NCBI GenBank assembly: GCA_964574335.1 | Contig: CAZNNH010000003.1 | Span: forward strand, 1 to 64,000 | From: CAZNNH01 sp964574335 | Lineage (GTDB): Bacteria > Acidobacteriota > Vicinamibacteria > Fen-336 | Direction of reading: 5' to 3' | Length of the DNA: 64,000 bases | Shown: one piece after another, positions 28,673 to 38,140 of the stretch | How positions within the stretch are numbered: the stretch's first letter is position 1 | Layout of the letters: each line of letters opens with the position of its first letter | Made by a program: the position numbers and the translations under genes | Notes under the pieces: generated by a model | Database searches by the model: none | What the model was told of the DNA's origin: nothing | What the model saw: only the letters and a program-made list of their open reading frames with translations

Positions 28673-29337
28673 GGCGCGACCTCCTGATGATGAAACAGAC
28701 TCAGCCGTGGAATGCCGAAGCCCCCCAGCAGGCGGCGGCGCAGCGACTCGCGACGCACCTGCGCGTAGACGGTGGCCGGCATCCGGGAGCGGTACGGCGC
28801 CAAGTCGGCGTCGACGGCCACCCCCAGCTCGGCCACGCCGGAAGGGCCAGCCCGCCTCTCCAGGGCCCGCACCAGCCGGTCCTCCGCTCGGCCGAGCTCG
28901 GCCTCGACCCCGCTGGTCTGGGCGGGCTCTCGCGCAAGCTCGCGAAGGACTTCTGTGATCTCGCGGCAGACGCGGGGAGCCCCCCTCTCGTCGGCAGCGC
29001 GCTGAAGCGCCGCGGCGAGCCGCTCCAGGATCGCAGTCGTGTCCACGCCGGCCGCGGCCCCGAGGGAGAGGGCCCGCTGCCACCTCTCGCGCGCCTCCTC
29101 CACCTCCGCCTCACAGTAGGCGAGGCTCATGACCTTCTGGTGCCGGGACCAGGAGTGACGATGGGCGTCGAGGGCATCCGCGATCCCCCGCAGCACGATG
29201 CGAAGCGGCAACTGCGCCTTCCGCCATTTCCTCACCAGCAGCCAGTCGGCGTTCGAGAGGAACAGCGGGTCGCCGCGGCGGGAGACGAAGAACTCCTCGA
29301 TCGACTGGTAGTACTCGGCCTCGGGGTCTTGGGGCAT
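28669..29337 (-). CDS. hypothetical helical protein
   Basis: 222 residues, no family recognised. No signal peptide or membrane segment. The N terminus is distinctive: EYYQSIEEFFVSRRGDPLFL, then DWLLVRKWRKAQLPLRIVLR, followed by long amphipathic helices with Arg/Glu/Ala bias and a C-terminal stretch LAPYRSRMPATVYAQVRRES. It overlaps the methylase start (TTGA), so it is probably co-translated with it. An RNA-associated or regulatory role would fit the context but is speculation. The MITE-like element begins 15 bp upstream of its ATG. Confidence 0.7.
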   Translation of the reverse strand: MPQDPEAEYYQSIEEFFVSRRGDPLFLSNADWLLVRKWRKAQLPLRIVLRGIADALDAHRHSWSRHQKVMSLAYCEAEVEEARERWQRALSLGAAAGVDTTAILERLAAALQRAADERGAPRVCREITEVLRELAREPAQTSGVEAELGRAEDRLVRALERRAGPSGVAELGVAVDADLAPYRSRMPATVYAQVRRESLRRRLLGGFGIPRLSLFHHQEVAP

Positions 29338-29352
29338 TCCACCACACGGCGA

Positions 29353-29636
29353 CTAGTGTTCCGTATCGCAAGTCATGCTGGCAACAACCAGGAGAAGAGA
29401 TCCGGGGTACACGATCCCGATTCGACGGAAGCGGTGCCATGGGGACATGACCCGAATCCGTCGGCAGCCCGGGATTCGGGATCGTGTCCCCATGGCCGGT
29501 CTCGCCGAAATCGGGTCATGTCCCCGGATCTCCGGTTGGAGCTCCTACCATCAGCCCGCGATACCGAACACGTCGTGTCCAGTCGGCAGGCCCACGGAGC
29601 CGAAGTCCGTCGGCGCCTTCTGGTACAGGACACTAG
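29353..29636. mobile_element. MITE-like element with imperfect terminal inverted repeats
   Basis: About 284 bp between the hypothetical gene and coaX. Both ends read CTAG then TGT: left TGTTCCGTATCGCAAG (29357-29372), right, read inward on the minus strand, TGTCCTGTACCAGAAG; 11 of 16 bases agree. CTAG at both ends could be a duplicated target. TGT...ACA ends with a CTAG target resemble IS481-type insertions, which is inference. No transposase fits inside. The middle is the nested palindrome listed separately. Confidence 0.55.
29401..29528. repeat. nested REP-like inverted repeats
   Basis: Four related units. Inner pair 29437-29495: CCATGGGGACATGACCCGAA on the plus strand faces CCATGGGGACACGATCCCGA on the minus strand. 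Outer pair: CCGGGGTACACGATCCCGA at the left (29402-29420) faces CCGGGGACATGACCCGA on the minus strand at the right end. Each pair combines one CACGATCCCGA-type and one CATGACCCGA-type core. Confidence 0.75.
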
Positions 29637-30409
29637 CGCCCGCCCCGATGACGCTCGTGGATCAGACGCAGGCCGGTCAGGGTCAGCACCGGGTCCACCA
29701 CCTCGATCGATGGGATGTCGGCGGCCAGCACCTCGGCCAGGCCGCCCGTGGCCACCACCCGGGCCGGCTGGCCGAGCTCCTCGCGAATGCGGAAGATGAT
29801 CCCCTCCACCATGCTGCAGTAGCCGAAGTAGAGGCCCGACTGCATCGACTGCACCGTCGAGCGCCCCACCACCCGCGCCGGCTTCCGTACGTCCACCCGC
29901 GGCAGCCGGGCGGCCCGTTGGAACAGGGCGTCGGCGCTGATCCCGATCCCCGGGCAGATCACCCCCCCGAGGTACTCGCCGCCCTCGGTCACCACGTCGA
30001 AGGTGGTGGCGGTGCCGAAGTCGACGACCACGCAGGGGCCACCGAAGGCGGCGAGCGCGGCCACCCCGTTCACGATCCGGTCCGCGCCCACGTCGGCTTG
30101 AGGCTCGTAGAGGATGGGCATCCCGGTGGGAACGCCCGCCTCCACCACCAGCGGCTCCTGGCCCAGGTCTCGCTGGCAGAGGGCCACCAGCACGGATGTC
30201 AGCGGGGGCACCACGCTTGCCAGGGCCACCCCGCCGATCTCCCGCGGGTCGATCTCGGCCGAGGAGAAGAGGTTGCGGATCAGGATCCCGTACTCGTCGG
30301 CGGTCTGCTCGCGCCGCGTGGTCAGCCGCCAGTGGACTTCCAGCCTCCCGTCCCGATGGACGCCGAGCACGGTGTGGCTGTTGCCGACATCGATGGTCAG
30401 GAGCATCAT
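29633..30409 (-). CDS. coaX: type III pantothenate kinase
   Basis: Phosphorylates pantothenate in the first step of CoA synthesis. 258 residues, ASKHA fold. Motifs: DVGNSHTVLG near residues 7-16, GADRIVN, VVDFGTATTFDVV, and GGLAEVLAADIP. Two adjacent ATG codons (30409 and 30406) are possible starts. It follows birA by 13 bp, a common pairing. Its stop TAG is part of the CTAG at the edge of the MITE-like element, so the last residues may be altered from the ancestral end. Confidence 0.95.
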   Translation of the reverse strand: MMLLTIDVGNSHTVLGVHRDGRLEVHWRLTTRREQTADEYGILIRNLFSSAEIDPREIGGVALASVVPPLTSVLVALCQRDLGQEPLVVEAGVPTGMPILYEPQADVGADRIVNGVAALAAFGGPCVVVDFGTATTFDVVTEGGEYLGGVICPGIGISADALFQRAARLPRVDVRKPARVVGRSTVQSMQSGLYFGYCSMVEGIIFRIREELGQPARVVATGGLAEVLAADIPSIEVVDPVLTLTGLRLIHERHRGGR

Positions 30410-30422
30410 GCCGCCAGGATCC

Positions 30423-31220
30423 TCACGATGACCCGCGCCGGAGCGTCCAGGCCTCGCCCGAGTGGACGCTCATCGTGGAGCCGTCCGGCTGCCGAAGCTG
30501 CAGCCCCCCGTCGGCGTCGACTCCCAGCGCGATCCCGCGACAGGCTGCCCCGCCGAAACACACCTCTACTTCCTCCCCCCACCACGGCACGGAGCGCTGC
30601 CTGAAGGCGTCGAGAATCGCGGGACCACCCTCGCGGGTGAGGGCATGATACCAGACGCGCAGACGGCCCACGATCCGGGCCGCCATCACCAGCGGGTCGG
30701 AGCCGGAGCCGCTCTCGGCGGCAACGCTGGTCGCGTCCACGCCGGCCGGCGCCACCGTGAGGTTGACACCGCACCCGAGGACCACGAAGGTCGTGCCACG
30801 CGCCTCCGTGCTCGCCTCGGCCAGCACACCGGCCAGCTTGCGGCCCCCGACCACGACGTCGTTCGGCCATTTCAGCAGCGCCGCCACACCCAGCGAGGCA
30901 AGCGCCTCGTGAACCGAGACGGCCGCGGCCAGCGGGATCAGGGTCAGGCTGACAACGGCCGGGTCCGGCCGCAGCAGCACCGAGAGATACAGGTTGCCGG
31001 CCGGCGACACCCAGGTCCGGCCCCGGCGGCCGCGACCGGCCGTCTGGCACCCCGCCAGAACCAGGCTCCACTCCGGCGCCCCCTGGGCGGCCAGATCGCG
31101 AAGCCGATCGTTCGTCGACGGGAGCGCGCGGTGGAGCTCCATGATGGCCGGAACCGCGCCGGCATCCTGCTCCAGCAGTCGGACCAGCCTCTGAGTCTCG
31201 GGGCTCGACAAAGGGCTCAC
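30423..31220 (-). CDS. birA: biotin--[acetyl-CoA-carboxylase] ligase (class I, no HTH)
   Basis: Attaches biotin to carrier proteins. 265 residues. The catalytic domain shows the biotinyl-AMP loop GRGRRGRTW (62-70), KWPNDV (117-122) and KLAGVL (128-133), then the SH3-like C-terminal domain. The N-terminal winged helix of the repressor type is absent, so it should not act as a transcription regulator. The start is GTG 31220. It follows the receiver-domain gene by 49 bp and precedes coaX by 13 bp. Confidence 0.95.
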   Translation of the reverse strand: MSPLSSPETQRLVRLLEQDAGAVPAIMELHRALPSTNDRLRDLAAQGAPEWSLVLAGCQTAGRGRRGRTWVSPAGNLYLSVLLRPDPAVVSLTLIPLAAAVSVHEALASLGVAALLKWPNDVVVGGRKLAGVLAEASTEARGTTFVVLGCGVNLTVAPAGVDATSVAAESGSGSDPLVMAARIVGRLRVWYHALTREGGPAILDAFRQRSVPWWGEEVEVCFGGAACRGIALGVDADGGLQLRQPDGSTMSVHSGEAWTLRRGSS

Positions 31221-31269
31221 TCGCGCCCGCGGGCACGGGCGTGGCTCGGCGGGACGTCGAGATGCCGCC

Positions 31270-32904
31270 TCAGGTCTCCTGGAGCTCCTTCTTGAGGCGC
31301 TCGATCTCCTGGGTGATGAGGGTCTCGGCCAGCTCGGGGATCACCTCCCAGGCGATCTCACGAACCACCTTCTCCGAGACCTGGGCGATCACCCGGCGCG
31401 CGATCTGCTCGACGTCCTCCGGGGCGACCCCCACATCGGCCGCCTCGCTCACCGGGGCCTCGGTCGCAGACGTCGTCACCAGGTCCCCGAAGGACTCCTC
31501 GGCCAAGGCCGGTGGCGGCTCGATCGCCTCCGGCTCGCCGCCCACGTCTTCCTCCACCTCGTCGAAGACGGGAGGAGCCGGGGGAGACGACGGGTAGGCC
31601 GACTCGACGCTGGCGCGGGCCCGCTCCTCCAGAGGCACCTCGAGGGTCGCCACCCGCTTCTCGGCGGTCCCCGGCGGGCCTGGGCTCAGGTCCTCCTCCG
31701 CCCCAGGAGCGGAGGCTGGCAGCTCGGCGCCGAACTGCTCCAGTCCCGCGTCATCGTCGAATGACTCGGCAAAGCCCGAGGCAGGCTCCTCGCTCGGTGC
31801 CTCCTGACCCGACGGCACGAGGTCTGCCGCGGCCTCGGGCTCGAAGGCCGGCTCGGGGATCTGCTCCACCGGCTCGCCGATGAAGGGCTCGTCCGCCGCG
31901 CCCATCGGATGCTCCGCCGGGGCCTCGCTGATGAAGGCTTCGTCCACCACCGGCTCCACGGGCGCCTCGGCGGCTTCCGCCTCGACCCCTCCGATGAAGG
32001 CCTCATCCGCCGAGATCGGGGGCTCCATGGGGGCCTCCGGCTCGCCGACGAACACATCGTCCGCCGCGTCCAGGGACGGCGGGGCTTCCGCCGACGGCGC
32101 CTCCTCGATGTCGGCGAAGCTGGGCACCGAGTCGAAGACGTCGGCAGGCTCGGCCGAGAGGCCTTCGCCCCCGACCAGCGGCCCCTCCGGCGTTTCGTAC
32201 GAGAGCGCCCCCTCGGAAGCGGGAGCGAAGGCGACCTCCTCCGGAAACGCCTCTTCGGCTGGCGGCTCGGGCGCGGCCTGATACGGCTCCCAGACCACCT
32301 CGGGGCCGCGCGGCGCCTCTTCGCTCGGGTCCGAGACGAAGGAGGGCTCGGGCCGCGGGGCCGAGACGGGGACCGTGGAGGCCGCCGCCGGCGCGGCAGG
32401 CTGCGGCGGCAGAGCGGCCGGTGCGGGCGGAGCGGCGGGACCAGCAGGCGCCGGCGCCGCGGACGGGGCGGCGGTGGGCGCCGGCCGCGGCGCGGGCGCG
32501 GGTACCGCAGCCACCGCCGACGGCGCGCGCTGCGCGGTCTGGGCCAACAGCTCCTTGACCTTGGCGATCAGCGTCTGTGGCTCGAAGGGCTTGGCCAGCG
32601 ACCCGTCGGCGCCGACCCGGGTGGCCTTCTCTTGATCGAAGGGCTCGAAGGCGCCGGTCAGCAGGAGCACCGGGACGTGGGCGAGTCGCGGGTTCTGCTT
32701 CACGAACTGGCACACCTCGTACCCGTCCTTCTCGGGCATGATGATGTCGCACAGGACCACGTCCGGCTGGACCTCTTCGGCGCGCTCGATGGCGAGCCGG
32801 CCGTTGCCCACCGTCACCACATCGAAGTCCTCGTCCAAGAAGGTCAGCTCGATGACCTTCTGGATCGTGATGCTGTCGTCGGCCAGCAGGATCCTCTTGC
32901 CCAT
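31270..32904 (-). CDS. response regulator with long repetitive acidic tail
   Basis: 544 residues. A complete receiver (about 1-118: ILLADDSITIQ, Asp in VVLCDIIMPEKDGYEV, Lys in SLAKPFEP) is followed by a Pro/Ala linker (about 120-185). A long acidic region (about 190-450) contains imperfect repeats around DEAFIGG, DEAFISE, DEPFIGE and DVFVGE. The last ~60 residues form a conserved-looking helix: IARRVIAQVSEKVVREIAWE then VIPELAETLITQEIERLKK. No DNA-binding or enzymatic output is present. ATG 32904 is chosen; the frame opens 11 codons earlier. First gene of a unit with birA and coaX. Confidence 0.85.
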   Translation of the reverse strand: MGKRILLADDSITIQKVIELTFLDEDFDVVTVGNGRLAIERAEEVQPDVVLCDIIMPEKDGYEVCQFVKQNPRLAHVPVLLLTGAFEPFDQEKATRVGADGSLAKPFEPQTLIAKVKELLAQTAQRAPSAVAAVPAPAPRPAPTAAPSAAPAPAGPAAPPAPAALPPQPAAPAAASTVPVSAPRPEPSFVSDPSEEAPRGPEVVWEPYQAAPEPPAEEAFPEEVAFAPASEGALSYETPEGPLVGGEGLSAEPADVFDSVPSFADIEEAPSAEAPPSLDAADDVFVGEPEAPMEPPISADEAFIGGVEAEAAEAPVEPVVDEAFISEAPAEHPMGAADEPFIGEPVEQIPEPAFEPEAAADLVPSGQEAPSEEPASGFAESFDDDAGLEQFGAELPASAPGAEEDLSPGPPGTAEKRVATLEVPLEERARASVESAYPSSPPAPPVFDEVEEDVGGEPEAIEPPPALAEESFGDLVTTSATEAPVSEAADVGVAPEDVEQIARRVIAQVSEKVVREIAWEVIPELAETLITQEIERLKKELQET

Positions 32905-33014
32905 CTCCTCAGGCCCTCCCCGCACAACCGGCCTCAACGCACGCCAAGACGCGTCACCCGGTGCCCGGGCCCCGCCTCGGTTGAGAACCAGACAGGTGCC
33001 GCGATGTCGCCCTC

Positions 33015-33043
33015 ACGATAGACGCCTTCTCCCCGTATGTCAA
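33015..33043 (-). promoter_or_regulatory. promoter of the receiver/birA/coaX unit
   Basis: On the minus strand a perfect TTGACA (33043-33038), 17-nt spacer, TATCGT (33020-33015). Start near 33008 gives a leader of about 100 nt. Confidence 0.75.
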
Positions 33044-33120
33044 GGAATCGTCTATGGTTGCGGAGTCTGGGGAGTCCCCTTCGCGGCCCCTGGGCGGCTC
33101 CGCCGGGCGGCCGATCGGGC

Positions 33121-33561
33121 TCAGTCACGCTCGGCGGCGGCCCGGACGCCGCTGACGATGTCGGCCAGCCGGGCCCCGGGTAGGAACACCGCCGAGACAC
33201 CCTGTTCCTTCAGCTCCGCGATGTCCCGATCGGGGATGATGCCCCCGACGAAGAGCTTGACCCCGCCGAGTCCACGCTCCCGCAACAGCTCCAGCACCCG
33301 CCGGCAGATCGGCAGGTGGGCGCCGGAGAGGATCGACAGACCGACCACGTGGGCGTCCTCCTGCGCGGCGGCGGCCACGATCTGCTCGGGGCTCTGGCGG
33401 AGCCCCATGTAGATGACCTCCATGCCCGCGTCGCGCAGCGCCCGCGCCACCACCTTGGCACCTCGGTCGTGGCCGTCGAGGCCCGGCTTGGCGATCACGA
33501 CCCGGATCCGGCGCGCTCCGCCGGTCCCTCGGGTCGCCCCTTCGCGGGGATCTTCGGGCAT
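33121..33561 (-). CDS. methylmalonyl-CoA mutase, B12-binding small subunit
   Basis: 146 residues. Stand-alone cobalamin-binding domain with the base-off signature DGHDRG (Asp29-x-His31-x-x-Gly34), SILSGAH and FVGGIIPD. It carries adenosylcobalamin for the catalytic subunit encoded 45 bp upstream. ATG 33561 is preferred since GGAGGAG lies 6 nt before it; an earlier ATG at 33576 lacks a ribosome site. The split two-gene form is typical of archaea and many bacteria. No MeaB/ArgK chaperone or epimerase gene is nearby. Confidence 0.93.
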   Translation of the reverse strand: MPEDPREGATRGTGGARRIRVVIAKPGLDGHDRGAKVVARALRDAGMEVIYMGLRQSPEQIVAAAAQEDAHVVGLSILSGAHLPICRRVLELLRERGLGGVKLFVGGIIPDRDIAELKEQGVSAVFLPGARLADIVSGVRAAAERD

Positions 33562-33606
33562 CTCCAACTCCTCCATCTCGCGCCCGGCTCGGCGCCGGGT
33601 CCCTGG

Positions 33607-35238
<1,632 letters not shown>

Positions 35239-35244
35239 GAGCTC

Positions 35245-35256
35245 AGAATCGATTCT
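35245..35256. promoter_or_regulatory. perfect palindrome ahead of methylmalonyl-CoA mutase
   Basis: AGAATCGATTCT is a perfect 12-bp palindrome 6 bp upstream of the mutase ATG and overlapping the stop of the preceding glycosyltransferase gene. It could be an operator or chance. Confidence 0.3.
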
Positions 35257-36304
35257 AGTCCTGGACCAGCCGCTCCACCACGTCGGCCCAGGTGTGGGCG
35301 CGCGCCGACTCCGCCGCTGCCGCTCCCATCCGTGAGGCGGTGGTCGCGTCCCCGGCAGCCTCGAGCCAACCGGCGATGGCCTCGGGAGTCGGCGCCCCGA
35401 CCCATCCGTTGTGGCCGTGGCGGACCAGCTCGGCCGGCCCCCCGCTGTCGGTGGCCGTGATCACGGCCTTCTCCGAACGGAACGCCTCGAGGGTGACGAA
35501 CCCGTAATCCTCGTTCCAGGGGGCAAAGAAGACGGCGCGGCAGCCGGCGTAGAGGTGCACCAGCTCGGCCTCCCCGACCGCCCCCAGCAGCTCGACCCGC
35601 CCTGCCAGCCCGAGCTGGTCGATCCGGGCCTGCAGGCGGGGGCGCTCTTCGCCCTCGCCGACGATCTTGACGCGCAGCGAGGGGGCGCCCGGGAGCGCCG
35701 CCGCCTCCACCAGCAGGTGGAGGCGCTTGAGCGGGTGGAGCCGCGACACCGCCAGCACGTAGTCGCCGTACCCGTCGTTCCTATAGGGACGCTCCGGCGC
35801 GGGTGGGTACAGCACCTGGCTCGGGATCCCGCCCATCTCCGCCAGCCTCCCCCTTATCGTGCGCGACTGGGCGTAGAGACGGGTGACGTTGCGGGTCAGC
35901 AGGTGCCGGTCCAGCCTCCGAAAGACGGCTCGACGGACCCGCTCCTTGAGACGCCCCCGTCGTCCCAGACCCCGGACGAAGCGCGCCCACAGGTCGTAGT
36001 ACTCGCGCATCCGGTGATTGAGCCAGCAGATGTGATGCGGGTGACGGACCGCATACGACGGGAAGCGGAAAGAGATCACCTGGTCGATGGGCCGCCCGTC
36101 GGCGGTCTGTTCGACGTCGGTGAGCCAGGTGGCCAGGTAGGCGCTGAGCTGCCGGCCGAAGCGATTCTGCGGGGTCACCAGCAGCTCCGCGTCGTGGCCG
36201 GCCCGCCGCAGCGCGGCGCAGGTGTGCTCGGCGATCACCATGTGCCCGCCGCGCACGAACAGGGCGCCCGACGTCACCACCAGGATCCGCCGGCGGCTTC
36301 CCAT
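35255..36304 (-). CDS. glycosyltransferase, GT4-like
   Basis: 349 residues, GT-B fold. N-terminal half begins RILVVTSGALFVRGGHMVIA with a Gly loop; the C-terminal nucleotide-sugar domain shows DYVLAVSRLHPLKRLHLLVE, VGEGEERPRLQARIDQLG, and FFAPWNEDYGFVTLEAFRSE with the retaining-GT glutamate, then SGGPAELVRHGHNGW. Donor and acceptor are unknown. ATG 36304 overlaps the acyltransferase stop by 1 bp (TGATG). The open frame continues far upstream to 37768, but that is only a shadow of the acyltransferase and lipoprotein genes. Confidence 0.9.
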   Translation of the reverse strand: MGSRRRILVVTSGALFVRGGHMVIAEHTCAALRRAGHDAELLVTPQNRFGRQLSAYLATWLTDVEQTADGRPIDQVISFRFPSYAVRHPHHICWLNHRMREYYDLWARFVRGLGRRGRLKERVRRAVFRRLDRHLLTRNVTRLYAQSRTIRGRLAEMGGIPSQVLYPPAPERPYRNDGYGDYVLAVSRLHPLKRLHLLVEAAALPGAPSLRVKIVGEGEERPRLQARIDQLGLAGRVELLGAVGEAELVHLYAGCRAVFFAPWNEDYGFVTLEAFRSEKAVITATDSGGPAELVRHGHNGWVGAPTPEAIAGWLEAAGDATTASRMGAAAAESARAHTWADVVERLVQD

Positions 36305-37065
36305 CAGGACGTCGTCTCGCGGCCCCGTAGGACGCGGGCCGGGACCCCGGCGGCGATCACCCGGTCGGGGAGATCCTGGGCGACCACGGCGCCCGCCCCC
36401 ACCACCACGTCCGCCCCGATCGTCACCCCGTCCAGCACCTTGGCGCCGGTGCCCAGCCAGACGTTGGGTCCCAGCCGGATGCCCCGCGAGCTGCGGGGCT
36501 GCTCCAGCACCGGCACCCCGGCCTGGTCGAACTGGTGGCCGCCGCCCACCAGGTAGGTGTAGGCGGCGAACAGGCCGTGATCCCCCACCGTCACCGTCGA
36601 GCCCGAGAACACCTCCGAGTGGAAGCCGATGTTCACGTGCGCCCCGAGCTCGATGTCGCCGTTCTTGCAGGAGAGGATGGTGCCCCGGCCGAGGAAGGCG
36701 TGGTCGCCGATGGTGATGCCGTGGTTGTGCTCGCCCTTGGCGTCCAGCACCACCAGGTCGTCGACGATCACACCGTCGCCCAGCCGGATCTTGTGAGGAT
36801 GGCGCAGCACGACCCCGTGGCCGAAGGTCACGTTGCGCCCCACCGCGCCCAGCAACCAGCGATAGCAGACGCGCCGGAGGGCCAGCCCCAGCGCCCCAGG
36901 GACCCAGGAGGTGGCCGTGATCACGATCTCGTGAAGCAGTAGCCGGGCCAGGCCGCGGCTCCCCACCACCAGGTCCTGGTACTTGCGCAGTGCCGAGCGG
37001 CCCTCGGCCCCCACCGCCTCCTGGATCCCCTCCTGGTGCCGGCTGGCGGTGTCCCCGTGCTCCAA
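36304..37065 (-). CDS. hexapeptide-repeat acyltransferase
   Basis: 253 residues. A left-handed beta-helix of hexapeptide repeats runs from about residue 90 to the end (IRLGDGVIVDDLVVLDAKG, ITIGDHAFLGRGTILSCKNG, IELGAHVNIGFHSEVFSGS), ending with the WbbJ/LacA-type LGTGAKVLDGVTIGADVVVG and VIAAGVPARVLRG. The N-terminal ~70 residues are helical. It probably O-acetylates a glycan or sugar nucleotide. The start is uncertain; TTG 37065 after GAGGGG is my choice, since further extension overlaps the divergent promoter. It is translationally coupled to the following glycosyltransferase. Confidence 0.85.
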   Translation of the reverse strand: MEHGDTASRHQEGIQEAVGAEGRSALRKYQDLVVGSRGLARLLLHEIVITATSWVPGALGLALRRVCYRWLLGAVGRNVTFGHGVVLRHPHKIRLGDGVIVDDLVVLDAKGEHNHGITIGDHAFLGRGTILSCKNGDIELGAHVNIGFHSEVFSGSTVTVGDHGLFAAYTYLVGGGHQFDQAGVPVLEQPRSSRGIRLGPNVWLGTGAKVLDGVTIGADVVVGAGAVVAQDLPDRVIAAGVPARVLRGRETTS

Positions 37066-37097
37066 AGCCTCCCCCTCGCCGCGCTCTGCGCGCAGGT

Positions 37098-37127
37098 TTG
37101 ACCGTCTCGCGCAACGTACTGTAGCAT
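37098..37127 (+). promoter_or_regulatory. promoter of the lipoprotein/flippase/GT unit
   Basis: TTGACC (37098-37103), 18-nt spacer, TAGCAT (37122-37127). Start near 37134. The short leader contains the hairpin GCGGGA/TCCCGC. Confidence 0.7.
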
Positions 37128-37162
37128 GAGGCCTTTGCGGGAGGCTGTCCCGCGCCCACGGA

Positions 37163-38140
37163 ATGCCCGTCGCCCCCGAGAACCGCACCCGAACCTCCCG
37201 ACCGGTGCGCCGGCCCGGTCGCCCTCGACCGGTCGTGCTGCTGGGCCTGGTGGCCGGCTGCCTGGCGACGTCCACCTGCGGTGGCGGCTCGCCGAGCGCC
37301 CCCTCGGATCGCCCCCCACCCCAGGGCACCGAGCTGCCCACCCTTCCGGTGCCGCTCAGCCCGGTGGCCGGGGCGCAGGTGGCCACCGACACCCCGACGC
37401 TCGTGGTCCAGAACGCCCGCGGCTTCGACGTCGGACAGGCCCAGTACACCTTCCGGGTCTTCACCGCCTCCGGCGCCCACCAGCTCGCCGAGGCCGCCGC
37501 CCCCGCCGGCTCGGGCAACACCTCGGTCCAGCTCACCACCCCCCTCCCCCGCGGCATGCTGCTGATCTGGAACGTGGTAGCGCGCTCGGCGACCGCCGAG
37601 GCCGGCTCCACCTACGCCAGCTTCGTCGGGCCCAGCGTGGACTGCCTCGCCGCCGCCGACCCCTTCGCCAAGCGGGTGGTGGACTGGTGGATCTCCGAGT
37701 GCTCGCTCGAGCACGACATCTACAACGACCCCGAGGAGCTGCTCGGACCGCCGGACTCGTCCGGACACGGACCCGACCAGTACACGGGCTTCGTATCGCT
37801 GGGCGAGGGCGGGTACGTGACGGTCGACATGGAGGCCTGCGCGGTGGATGCGCCTGGCCCCGACGTCCGGGTGTATCAGCGCGCCTCGGCGGAGCCGGTC
37901 ACCCTCTACGCCGCCGGCCAGCCCGAAGGCCCCTTCGTCCTCATCGAGTCACGCAAGCCGTGCGGCGAGGCCATCGAAGGAACCCGCTCCGGGATGTGCG
38001 AGTTCGACCTCGCCCTCGGTGAGGTGCAGGAAGCCCGTTACCTGCGGATCGAGGACGGCGAGCTGTTCCCGTGTCCCGGCACCACGGTGACGGAAGGCGC
38101 CGACATCGACGCCGTGGAGCTGCTGAACCACCGGCCATGA
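37163..38140 (+). CDS. lipoprotein with beta-sandwich domains
   Basis: 325 residues. A basic N terminus and the hydrophobic VVLLGLVAGC (Cys about residue 33) suggest a lipoprotein, although the Arg-rich leader is long. Residues ~60-155 look like a fibronectin/Ig-type fold (LSPVAGAQVATDTPTLVVQN). The C-terminal part (about 195-325) resembles discoidin-like secreted domains: LLGPPDSSGHGPDQYTGFVS, GGYVTVDMEACAV, PDVRVYQ, ADIDAVELL. Six cysteines in this part may be disulfide bonded. It may bind surface glycans. It heads a run with the flippase-like gene (ATGA overlap). Confidence 0.75.
   Translation: MPVAPENRTRTSRPVRRPGRPRPVVLLGLVAGCLATSTCGGGSPSAPSDRPPPQGTELPTLPVPLSPVAGAQVATDTPTLVVQNARGFDVGQAQYTFRVFTASGAHQLAEAAAPAGSGNTSVQLTTPLPRGMLLIWNVVARSATAEAGSTYASFVGPSVDCLAAADPFAKRVVDWWISECSLEHDIYNDPEELLGPPDSSGHGPDQYTGFVSLGEGGYVTVDMEACAVDAPGPDVRVYQRASAEPVTLYAAGQPEGPFVLIESRKPCGEAIEGTRSGMCEFDLALGEVQEARYLRIEDGELFPCPGTTVTEGADIDAVELLNHRP

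Noticed and set aside
29375..30604. 409-codon plus-strand open frame across the MITE and coaX
   Set aside because: It reads through the palindromes and antisense to coaX; phrases such as GDMTRIRRQ come from the repeats.
35255..37768. 837-codon frame as one fused glycosyltransferase
   Set aside because: Only the last 349 codons resemble a protein; the rest is out of frame with the acyltransferase or antisense to the lipoprotein gene.
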